From NCBI RefSeq assembly GCF_009749395.1, contig NZ_WBIR01000007.1:62001-126000 (forward strand): 64,000 nt of DNA, read 5' to 3'. A program made the position numbers and the translations under genes. Positions 57,312 to 64,000 of this stretch are shown here, one piece after another (position 1 is the first letter of the stretch; every line of letters starts with the position of its first letter). Origin of the DNA: Agromyces salentinus. GTDB taxonomy: Bacteria > Actinomycetota > Actinomycetes > Actinomycetales > Microbacteriaceae. Below the pieces are notes generated by a model. The model was not told the DNA's origin. It saw only the letters and a list, made by a program, of their open reading frames with translations, and did not search any database.

Positions 57312-58364
57312 TCAGACGGCGACGGCTGCCTCGGCATCGGGCTCCGCAGCGCCTGCGGTGCGGAAGTGCCCGACGACGGACAGCAGCAGTCCGCCGATCG
57401 TCCATGCGCCCAGCACGAGCCACGGGAACGTGGCATCGGCAGACGGGAAGTACGAGAGGTCGCGCAACAGGGTCGCGGCCGCTCCCGGCGGGAACCACTG
57501 CCCGACCTCGCCCCACGGCGCCACCAGGAACTCCTTCGGGGCGTTGGCGCTGGAGAGCGGGTTCGCGAAGAGCAGCATCACGAGCGGCCCGAAGGCGATG
57601 CCCGCCCGACCGATGAGGGCGACGAACCCCGTGATGGGCGCGGCGATGGCCATGAGCGCCAGGCCCAGGGCCGCGGCATCCACCCAGTACCCGCCCTGGA
57701 GCGCGCCGAACCAGCCGCCGAGCACGGCCGAGAGCACGAGGCCGCCCACCGCGCCGTACACGACGACCGCGAACACCCGACGGAGCGCGCCGATCACGAG
57801 GAACGAGATCGCGATGCCGCCGATCATGCCGCCGAGCACGAGCGGGAAGATCGACGTGGCGATACCGGTGCCGCGCGGGTCGCTCTCGGCGAGCGGGACC
57901 ACGTCGGTCACGACGACCTCCACGGCTGGGGGTGCCTGGGCCCCCGCGGCCGCCGCTGCGGCCTGGACCTGCGCGTTGAGCCCCTCCTCGAGGTTCCCGG
58001 CGATGCCCGTGAGCAGCTGCGCCACGACGGTGCTGCCGCCCGATGCGACGAGCACCTCGGGCTCCGCCCCGAGGATGACCGCGCCGTAGACCTCGCGATG
58101 CTCGATCGCGTCGACCGCGGCGGAGCGGTCGTCGACCGTCGTGAGCTCGATGGCTCCGTCGGCCTTCTGGTCGATCGCCTGCGACGCGGCATCCACCGCA
58201 TCCTGGGGTCCGGCGATGGCCACCGGCAGATCCTTGGGCTCAGCCGTCACGGTCGGCCATGAGAACGCCAGCACGATCACGCCGAGCAGGGCGACGAGCG
58301 CCACTGCGATCACCGCGACGCGCAGCAGCGGCGTGTGCATCTTCATCGCGTCCGGATGCGACAT
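57312..58364 (-). CDS. YhgE/Pip-like ABC-2-type membrane protein
   Basis: 350 residues. One N-terminal membrane span (about 12-38) is followed by a 150-residue extracytoplasmic domain (KDLPVAIAGPQDAVDAASQAI and after) and then five further spans from about 175 on. This is the layout of YhgE/Pip and ABC-2-type permease-like proteins linked to export or phage infection in other bacteria. ATG at 58362-58364 with AGGAGG upstream. A perfect TetR-type palindrome sits 14 bases above the start, and the tetR gene is divergent, so it is the likely target. Substrate unknown. Confidence 0.75.
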   Translation of the reverse strand: MSHPDAMKMHTPLLRVAVIAVALVALLGVIVLAFSWPTVTAEPKDLPVAIAGPQDAVDAASQAIDQKADGAIELTTVDDRSAAVDAIEHREVYGAVILGAEPEVLVASGGSTVVAQLLTGIAGNLEEGLNAQVQAAAAAAGAQAPPAVEVVVTDVVPLAESDPRGTGIATSIFPLVLGGMIGGIAISFLVIGALRRVFAVVVYGAVGGLVLSAVLGGWFGALQGGYWVDAAALGLALMAIAAPITGFVALIGRAGIAFGPLVMLLFANPLSSANAPKEFLVAPWGEVGQWFPPGAAATLLRDLSYFPSADATFPWLVLGAWTIGGLLLSVVGHFRTAGAAEPDAEAAVAV

Positions 58365-58377
58365 GATTCCTCCTAAA

Positions 58378-58391
58378 AACGAATGTTCGTT
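58378..58391. promoter_or_regulatory. TetR-type operator
   Basis: AACGAATGTTCGTT: six-base arms AACGAA/TTCGTT around TG, an exact inverted repeat, in an AT-rich spot between the divergent membrane protein and tetR genes. Arms and length are typical of TetR-family operators. Confidence 0.7.
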
Positions 58392-58456
58392 CTTTATTAT
58401 GCGCCCGGCGCCTATGCTTGTCAAAGAACTCCCGTTCGGTTTCAGGAGGAGCGTGA

Positions 58457-59047
58457 ATGCCCAAGGTCACGGATGCCCATCGCGCCGCACGGCGCGATGA
58501 GATCATCGATGCCGCGCTTCGCTGCTTCAGCGAGCGCGGCATCCAGCGGACGTCGATGGCCGACATCATCGACGCGTCGGGGCTGTCGGCAGGCGCGATC
58601 TACGGCCATTTCGCCGGCAAGAAGGAGCTCTTCGCCGCGACGGCCGAGCGCGTCCTCAGCGCACGGACGGCCGAGGTCGAGGACCTCCGCCATGCCGGCG
58701 TCGTCCCGTCACCCGGCGAACTCATGGCCACGGTCCTACGCGGCATCGACCGGGAACCCTTCAGCCACGTCATCGTGCAACTGTGGGGCGACGCCGCCGC
58801 CGATCCCGAGATCCGCGCGCTCGTGCAGGGCGTGTTCGCTCGCCTGCGCGGCATGATCGAGGCGAACCTCCTCGCCTGGGCGGTGGCGAATCCCGACCGC
58901 ATCGAGGGGTCCGCCGAGGCATGGGCGAGGTCCGTCGCGCCCGCGGTGCTCGGTCTCGGGCCCGGCTTCCTGCTGCAGCGTGCCGTCATCGACGACTTCG
59001 ACGCGGAGGGCTACATCCGCGCAGTGACGAGCCTGCTCCCCCGCTGA
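58457..59047 (+). CDS. TetR/AcrR-family transcriptional regulator
   Basis: 196 residues. N-terminal TetR helix-turn-helix: RRDEIIDAALRCFSERGIQRTSMADIIDASGLSAGAIYGHFAGKKELFAATAERVL. The C-terminal ligand domain is all-helical and unassigned. CAGGAGGA ends about seven bases before the ATG. The AACGAATGTTCGTT operator lies 65 bases upstream, next to the divergent ABC-2-like gene, so it probably represses that gene and itself. A TATGCT -10 is visible near 58412. Confidence 0.92.
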   Translation: MPKVTDAHRAARRDEIIDAALRCFSERGIQRTSMADIIDASGLSAGAIYGHFAGKKELFAATAERVLSARTAEVEDLRHAGVVPSPGELMATVLRGIDREPFSHVIVQLWGDAAADPEIRALVQGVFARLRGMIEANLLAWAVANPDRIEGSAEAWARSVAPAVLGLGPGFLLQRAVIDDFDAEGYIRAVTSLLPR

Positions 59048-59100
59048 CGCGGGAAGGCCGAAGCGGGAAGGCCGACCCAGCGGGGACGGCCGGGCTCAGC

Positions 59101-59886
59101 TCAGATGCCCTGCCACGCGGGCTTGTTGTCCCAGGCATGGCGGTAGTACGCCAGGTTCTCGAGCTTCGAGGCCGCGGCCTCGTCGACGATCACGGTCGTG
59201 TGCGGGTGCAGCTGCACGGCCGAGCCGGGCTGGCTCGCCGTGACCGGCCCCTCGACGGCGGCGGCGATCGCCTGCGCCTTGGCCTCCCCGAAGGCGAGCA
59301 GCACGAGGTGCCTGGCCCGCAGGATCGTGCCGATGCCCTGCGTGATGCAGTGCATCGGCACGTCCTCGGGCGACTCGAAGAACCGGGCGTTGTCGGCGCG
59401 GGTGGGCGCGGTGAGCGTCTTGACCCTGGTCAGTGAGGCGAGGGAGGAACCGGGCTCGTTGAACCCGATGTGCCCGGTGCGTCCGATGCCGAGGATCTGC
59501 AGGTCGACGCCACCGGCGGCGGTGATCGCCGCCTCGTAGTCGGCGCCGGCGTGCTCGACCGTCACGGGGTCGCCGTTGGGCACGCGCACGAGTTCGGGCG
59601 TGAGCCCCAGGGGTTCGACGACCTCGCGCGTGATGACGGCCCGATAGCTCTCGGGGTGGCCGGCCGGCAGCCCCACGTACTCGTCGAGCGCGAATCCGCG
59701 CACCCCGCGAACGTCGATGGCGTCATCGCCGATGCGGGTCGCCAGCGCACGATACGTGGCCAAGGGGGTCGACCCGGTGGCGAGTCCGAGCACGGCATCG
59801 GGCTTGCGACGGATGAGCGAGACGATCGCGTCGGCGACGAGCGCGCCCGCGGCGTGCTCGTCGGCGACGACTACGAGTTCTGCCAT
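59101..59886 (-). CDS. nagB: Glucosamine-6-phosphate deaminase
   Basis: 261 residues. Converts glucosamine 6-phosphate to fructose 6-phosphate and ammonia. Motifs: VLGLATGSTPLATYRAL, FALDEYVGLPAGHPESYRAVI (catalytic Asp), LQILGIGRTGHIGFNEPGSS (catalytic His and Glu region), and VEGPVTASQPGSAVQLHPHTTVIVDE. The ATG overlaps the end of the upstream ROK kinase gene by 16 bases. It is the last gene of a cluster with ROK kinase, GH3 hexosaminidase and ABC permeases; the needed deacetylase NagA lies 6 kb away in another operon. Confidence 0.96.
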   Translation of the reverse strand: MAELVVVADEHAAGALVADAIVSLIRRKPDAVLGLATGSTPLATYRALATRIGDDAIDVRGVRGFALDEYVGLPAGHPESYRAVITREVVEPLGLTPELVRVPNGDPVTVEHAGADYEAAITAAGGVDLQILGIGRTGHIGFNEPGSSLASLTRVKTLTAPTRADNARFFESPEDVPMHCITQGIGTILRARHLVLLAFGEAKAQAIAAAVEGPVTASQPGSAVQLHPHTTVIVDEAAASKLENLAYYRHAWDNKPAWQGI

Positions 59887-60797
59887 GAAGGTTCTCCTAC
59901 CAGCGCAGCGCCCACGGCGGCGGCCGGGAATCCGAGGGGAATGACCTGCACGCGCTGTGCGAGATCGGTCGAGGCGAGGAACGCGGAATCCTTCGCCCAC
60001 TCGTTCAGGATACGGCGTACGCCGAGCAGGAGCGGTTCCCCGAGCGCCGCGAGTCCCCCGCCGATGACGATGTCGTCGACGTCGGTCGTCAGGGCGAGCA
60101 GCCGGACCGCGGATGCCGCGCCGCGGAGGAACTGCTCGCGAACGTCGACGGCATGGGCCTCGCCTGCCTCGGCGAGGTCGAAGAGCTCGCGTGCGGGAAG
60201 CGGATGCTCGGTGGGCCACATCCGGGCGATCGCCGAACCCGACGCCACGGTCTCGAGGCAGCCGCGCTGTCCGCAGGTGCAGCGCACGCCCGCGGGATCG
60301 ACGGGGATGTGGCCGATCTCGCCGGCGACGCCGTGGCCGCCGCGCAGGAGTTCGCCGTCGAGCACGATGCCGGCGGCGAGGCCCGTCCCGAGGTTGAGGT
60401 AGGCCATCGAGTGCGCGGTGACGCCGTCCGCGACGCCGAGGAGGTGATGCGCGCCGAGCGCGGCCGCCTTCACGTCGTTCTCCACGCGCACCTCGACCCC
60501 GAGCTCGTCGGACAGCTTCGGGCCGAGGTCCAGCCCCTCGAGCCCGAGGTTGACCGCATGCTCGACGCGGCCGGTGGCGGTGTCGACGGCGCCGGGGATC
60601 CCGATGCCGATGGAGTCGAACGCGGACGCCTCGACGCCGGCGAGCTCGCTCATGCGCCGCACGACCTGCCGCGCCGTCGAGAGCACCGCGGGTCCGCCGA
60701 AGCCGGTCGGGAGGCGGACGAGGTCGCTCAGCTCGCCGTCGGCGCCGATCGCGACGGCGGCGGTCTTCGTGCCGCCGATGTCGATGCCGAGCCTCAT
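59871..60797 (-). CDS. ROK-family sugar kinase (GlcNAc kinase-like)
   Basis: 308 residues. ATP motif MRLGIDIGGTKTAAVAIGADG; catalytic VENDVKAAALG; ROK zinc loop GEIGHIPVDPAGVRCTCGQRGCLETVASG. No DNA-binding domain. In this cluster it most likely phosphorylates GlcNAc released by the GH3 enzyme, feeding NagA and NagB. The ATG at 60795-60797 overlaps the GH3 stop. It is a distinct protein from the ROK kinase at 48650, which belongs to the other amino-sugar operon. Confidence 0.9.
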   Translation of the reverse strand: MRLGIDIGGTKTAAVAIGADGELSDLVRLPTGFGGPAVLSTARQVVRRMSELAGVEASAFDSIGIGIPGAVDTATGRVEHAVNLGLEGLDLGPKLSDELGVEVRVENDVKAAALGAHHLLGVADGVTAHSMAYLNLGTGLAAGIVLDGELLRGGHGVAGEIGHIPVDPAGVRCTCGQRGCLETVASGSAIARMWPTEHPLPARELFDLAEAGEAHAVDVREQFLRGAASAVRLLALTTDVDDIVIGGGLAALGEPLLLGVRRILNEWAKDSAFLASTDLAQRVQVIPLGFPAAAVGAALVGEPSWQNS

Positions 60798-62332
60798 GCC
60801 GCGTCCACCGGGGCGCGTGCGAGCCGGCCCAGCGAGGAGCCCACGAAGGAGAGGAGGGCACGGCCGAGGAGGCGGCTGGCCCCGAAGGTCGCGATGTCGG
60901 CGTACGCCCGGTCGTTCGATGGCCATCCCATGTCGACGGTCACCACGTCGTCGCGCCCGGCCCGGAGGCGGTCGATCGCGTCGACGGCGAACGGATGGCG
61001 GTGCAGGTCCTTGCCCACGACGAGGACCGGTCCGGTCAGCTCACGGGCCTCGTCGAGCAGGTGCTCCCGGGAGACCGCCACCAGGTCCGCGTCGCCGAAC
61101 CAGGCGGGCGCGTCGTCGACCGAGGACGCCGCGAACGGACCCCAGGGGGCCACGCCGACGGCGATGTTCGCGACGGTGTCGATGCGGACGACCGTGCCGA
61201 TGCGTTCCGCGAGGGCGAGGCGCGTGCGCGCAGCATCCGACACCTCGAAGGATGCCGCGAGGACGGCGACCTCGTCCTCGTGGTGGGCGGGCTCGATCCC
61301 GCCCACCGCCGAGGGGAGCTCGGGGACATCGGCGCTCAGTGCGCGCACGCGCCCGGCGGCCTCGCGGATCCGCTCGGCCGGGATGCGCCCGACCGCGATC
61401 GCGGCCTCGACGGCGCCGATGATCTCGTCCATCTGCGCATCCGTGTTCTCGGAGCCGATGCAGAGCAGGTCGCAACCGGCGGCGAGGGCGCGCACGGCAG
61501 CCTCAGGGATGCCGTGCACGCCGCTCGCCCCCTTCATGTCGAGGGCATCGCTGACGATGACGCCCTCGAACCCCAATTCCTCGCGGAGCAGGCCTTGCAG
61601 GATGCGAGGAGAGAGGGTGGCCGGATTCTCCGCGTCGAGCTGCGGAAGCAGGAGGTGGCTGGTCATGATCGTGCGCGTCCCCGCCGCGATGGCGGCCCGG
61701 AACGGCACGAGTTCGCGGTCCCGGAGGACCTCGATCGGCTCGTCGACGACGGGGAGCGCGAGGTGCGAGTCCGTCGCCGTGTCGCCATGCCCCGGGAAGT
61801 GCTTCGCACTCGCGGCGATGCCGGTGGACTGCACGCCCCGCACCCACGCCGACGTGTGCCTGGCGACGAGTTCGGGGTCGGTTCCGAAGCTCCGAACGCC
61901 GATCACGGGGTTGTCGGGGTTCGAGTTCACGTCGACGTCGGGGGCGAAGGTCACCGTGCAGCCGGTCGCGGCGAGGGCACGGCCGACCTCACGGGCGACC
62001 CGCTCGGTCAGCTCGGTCTCGTCGAGGCGGCCGAGGACCGCGTTGCCCGGATAGGGCGCGCCGCGGTCGTAGAAGAGGCGGGTGACGTCGCCGCCCTCCT
62101 CGTCGATGGCGACCACGGCGAGCGGGTTCGCGCCGCGGAGGCTCGAGTTCAGCGCGAGCAGTTGCTCGGCGTCGACGATGTTCGGCCCGAAGACGCAGAT
62201 GCCTCCGAGGCCGTCGCGGAGCCGGGCCAGCAGCCACTCGGGCGCCGCCGTACCGGCGAACCCCGGGAGCAGGGTCGTGTGGATGTCCCGACGCAGCCCG
62301 GATGCCGCGTCGGTGTGGTGCGGCTCGTTCAT
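60794..62332 (-). CDS. nagZ: GH3 beta-N-acetylhexosaminidase (NagZ-like)
   Basis: 512 residues. Family-3 signature KHFPGHGDTATDSHLALPVVD with the catalytic His-Asp dyad loop, and the nucleophile Asp in FEGVIVSDALDMKG. No signal peptide, so it acts in the cytosol on imported disaccharides (chitobiose or cell-wall muropeptide sugar). A C-terminal extension (about 345-512) has a weak alpha/beta domain of the kind seen in two-domain GH3 N-acetylglucosaminidases, some of which are phosphorylases. The ATG overlaps the permease stop. Confidence 0.9.
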   Translation of the reverse strand: MNEPHHTDAASGLRRDIHTTLLPGFAGTAAPEWLLARLRDGLGGICVFGPNIVDAEQLLALNSSLRGANPLAVVAIDEEGGDVTRLFYDRGAPYPGNAVLGRLDETELTERVAREVGRALAATGCTVTFAPDVDVNSNPDNPVIGVRSFGTDPELVARHTSAWVRGVQSTGIAASAKHFPGHGDTATDSHLALPVVDEPIEVLRDRELVPFRAAIAAGTRTIMTSHLLLPQLDAENPATLSPRILQGLLREELGFEGVIVSDALDMKGASGVHGIPEAAVRALAAGCDLLCIGSENTDAQMDEIIGAVEAAIAVGRIPAERIREAAGRVRALSADVPELPSAVGGIEPAHHEDEVAVLAASFEVSDAARTRLALAERIGTVVRIDTVANIAVGVAPWGPFAASSVDDAPAWFGDADLVAVSREHLLDEARELTGPVLVVGKDLHRHPFAVDAIDRLRAGRDDVVTVDMGWPSNDRAYADIATFGASRLLGRALLSFVGSSLGRLARAPVDAA

Positions 62333-63258
62333 CCCTTGACGGCTCCGCTCACGAGCCCGCCGGTCATGCGGCCCTGCACGAAGAGGAAGAAGATCACGAC
62401 GGGGAGCGCGATGAGCGTGGAACCGGCCATGACGGCGCCCCAGTTCGTCGCCTCGGTCGCCGACTGGAAGGAGTTCAGCCACGGCGGCAGCGTGAGGTTG
62501 TAGCCCTTCATGAGCAGGAGGGCCATCGTGAACTCGTTCCAGCTCTGGATGAAGGCGAAGATACCGGTGGACACCAGGCCCGGTGCGAGCAGCGGGAACG
62601 TGACCTTCCAGAATGCCTGCGCCTTGGTGCAGCCGTCGATCTGCGCCGCCTCTTCGAGGTCGGCCGGGACACCGGCGACGAAGCCGCGGAGCGTCCAGAT
62701 GGTGAAGGGCACGACGGATGCGAGGTGCACGATGAACAGCCCGACCAGGGTGTTCATGAGACGCCAGTCGTCGACCATGTTGTAGATCGTGAACATCATC
62801 GCCTCGCCGGGCACCATCTGCACGACGAGCACGCTCACGATGAAGACGTAGCGGCCCCGGAAGGCGAAGCGGGCGATCGCGATCGACGCGAGGAAGGCGA
62901 AGAGGGCGCAGACGACCACGACGGCGAGCGCCACCGTGAGGCTGGATGCCAGCGCGTGCGGGAAGTCGGTCTGGCCGGGTGCGGCTTCACGCGTCCACGC
63001 GGTCACGTAGTTCTTCATCGTGAACTCGAACGGGAAGAAGCTCGGCGTGCGGCTGATGATCTGGTTCGACGGGGTGAACGACATGTTCACCATCCAGTAG
63101 ACCGGGAAGACCGAGCACAGGAACACGAGGATCGCGACGGTGTTGACGACGACCTTGGGCGCACGACGGCGGTGCGTGCGGCGCGCCTTCTGCGGGCCGG
63201 GCGTCATGCGTCCGGGGGTCTCGGCGAGCTGGACGGCGGGAGAGATCTGCGTGGTCAC
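62329..63258 (-). CDS. Sugar ABC transporter permease (MalG type), nag cluster
   Basis: 309 residues. A basic N-terminal tail (QKARRTHRRRAPK) precedes six membrane spans. The EAA loop is GVPADLEEAAQIDGCTKAQAFWKVTFPLLAPGL, and the C-terminus QGRMTGGLVSGAVKG is MalG-like. The GTG at 63258 overlaps the stop of the MalF-type gene (GTGA). With the neighbouring permease it should import GlcNAc or chitobiose; the binding protein would lie beyond the right edge. Confidence 0.92.
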   Translation of the reverse strand: MTTQISPAVQLAETPGRMTPGPQKARRTHRRRAPKVVVNTVAILVFLCSVFPVYWMVNMSFTPSNQIISRTPSFFPFEFTMKNYVTAWTREAAPGQTDFPHALASSLTVALAVVVVCALFAFLASIAIARFAFRGRYVFIVSVLVVQMVPGEAMMFTIYNMVDDWRLMNTLVGLFIVHLASVVPFTIWTLRGFVAGVPADLEEAAQIDGCTKAQAFWKVTFPLLAPGLVSTGIFAFIQSWNEFTMALLLMKGYNLTLPPWLNSFQSATEATNWGAVMAGSTLIALPVVIFFLFVQGRMTGGLVSGAVKG

Positions 63259-64000
63259 GCTTCCTCCTCCTTCAGGCTGGAACGGACGTTGTAGTAGGAG
63301 ATGCCCATGAGGAGGATGACCATGAACACGCCGATGGCGGCGGTCACACCGAACTCGCCGAGCCCCTGGCGGAACAGGTAGGTGCCGAGCACGTTCGTCT
63401 CGGAGGCGAGTCCGCCCTGCTGCTGCAGGGCGTAGACCTGCGTGAAGATGCGGAGGTTCCAGATGGTCTCGAGCACGATCACCGCCGTCACGACATTGCG
63501 GAGGTAGGGCATGACGATGAGCCGGAAGCGCTGCCAGGCGTTGGCGCCGTCGAGCTGCGAGGCCTCGAGGACCTCGTCGGGCACCTGGCCGAGACCCGCG
63601 TAGAGCGTGAACGCGGCGAACGGGATGCCCTGCCACACCACGATGATGATCAGGACCATGAAGAAGGAGAGCGGATCGGCGAGCCAGCCGTGCCCGCGGA
63701 AGTCCTGGGTGCCGGTGATGGTGTTCAGCAGCCAGTTGACGACGCCGTAATCGGTGTCGAAGATCCAGCCGAAGACCACGGTCGCCGACAGGGGCGGCAT
63801 CGCCCAGGCGAGCAGCAGGCCGACGGAGACGAGGAGCCTCCAGCCCTTGGTGAGCCGCAGCATCAGCAGGGCGAGCAGCATGCCGCCGCCGACGATGAGC
63901 ACGGTCAGGATGACCATGAGGGTCAGGCTTCGCACGAGCACGGCCGGGAAGTCGGACTTCGTGAAGACCTCGACGTAGTTGTCGAAGCCGACGAAGTTCG
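63255..64000 (-). CDS. Sugar ABC transporter permease (MalF type), partial at right edge
   Basis: The frame runs off the right edge; 248 C-terminal residues are visible, starting NFVGFDNYVEVFTKSDFPAVLVRSL, the usual segment just after the first span in MalF-type permeases. The EAA loop is QVPDEVLEASQLDGANAWQRFRLIVMPYL. An internal ATG at 63941 would give a short form, but the conserved upstream residues show the gene starts outside the window. Overlaps the MalG-type gene by four bases. Confidence 0.9.
   Translation of the reverse strand, partial: NFVGFDNYVEVFTKSDFPAVLVRSLTLMVILTVLIVGGGMLLALLMLRLTKGWRLLVSVGLLLAWAMPPLSATVVFGWIFDTDYGVVNWLLNTITGTQDFRGHGWLADPLSFFMVLIIIVVWQGIPFAAFTLYAGLGQVPDEVLEASQLDGANAWQRFRLIVMPYLRNVVTAVIVLETIWNLRIFTQVYALQQQGGLASETNVLGTYLFRQGLGEFGVTAAIGVFMVILLMGISYYNVRSSLKEEEA

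Overview
The window is a high-GC actinobacterial chromosome segment, most like the family Microbacteriaceae (Agromyces-like is my best guess). The signs are: a GlnR-type regulator; a ppk1 gene overlapping a MutT1-type Nudix/phosphatase gene; the dense words GGATGCC/GGCATCC; GTG and TTG starts; many apparently leaderless genes with a TANNNT box six bases before the start codon; and a ZTP riboswitch before glyA. I see no prophage, CRISPR array, plasmid function or intact insertion sequence. The segment reads as ordinary chromosome rich in catabolic and surface-glycan genes.

Layout. 1-2.5 kb: tail of an unknown gene, ygfZ, a nitrobindin-like gene and two small membrane proteins. 2.6-10.7 kb: nitrogen/phosphate block, with a GlnR-like regulator, ppk1, mutT1-like, then pstS-pstC-pstA-pstB behind a direct-repeat PHO box. 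10.8-18 kb: two secreted multidomain GH18 chitinases and a large LuxR-type regulator, all on the minus strand; a near-identical palindrome precedes each chitinase. 18-25.7 kb: aminotransferase class IV gene, MerR plus transglutaminase-like pair, NarL-type two-component system, membrane protein, conserved protein and HNH-like gene, then tRNA-Lys(UUU). 26.3-29 kb: LLM flavin enzyme and MarP-like membrane protease. 28.8-33 kb: divergent galactose cluster (galM and a DeoR regulator against galT-galK). 33-38.3 kb: acetyltransferase, YbaK deacylase, gamma carbonic anhydrase and a three-gene nonulosonic-acid cassette (CMP-sugar synthetase/HAD fusion, NeuB-like synthase, glycosyltransferase-like). 38.5-42.8 kb: folD-glyA under the ZTP riboswitch, and a GH20 hexosaminidase lipoprotein. 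42.9-44.1 kb: a DUF559/AbiEi-like nuclease gene bracketed by two direct 67-bp hairpin repeats. 44.2-53.4 kb: sugar ABC transporter divergent from SIS isomerase, ROK kinase, PfkB kinase, class II aldolase, DeoR and nagA, which together read as an N-acetylgalactosamine pathway. 53.8-59 kb: ECF sigma factor fused to an anti-sigma-like and Ig-like region, purU, DUF2568 protein, TetR with its membrane target. 59.1-64 kb: nagB, ROK kinase, GH3 hexosaminidase and two ABC permeases.

The theme is amino-sugar and chitin use. Secreted GH18 enzymes cut chitin, GH20 and GH3 enzymes release monomers, two ABC systems import them, and ROK kinases, NagA, NagB and the tagatose-type enzymes feed glycolysis. nagA lies only in the first operon and nagB only in the second, so the two clusters may share steps (inference). 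Leads I rate highest: the repeat-bracketed DUF559 gene, the palindrome pair before the chitinases, the complete GalNAc-type operon with repeated TGATCGTT boxes, and the one-chain sigma/anti-sigma/Ig protein.
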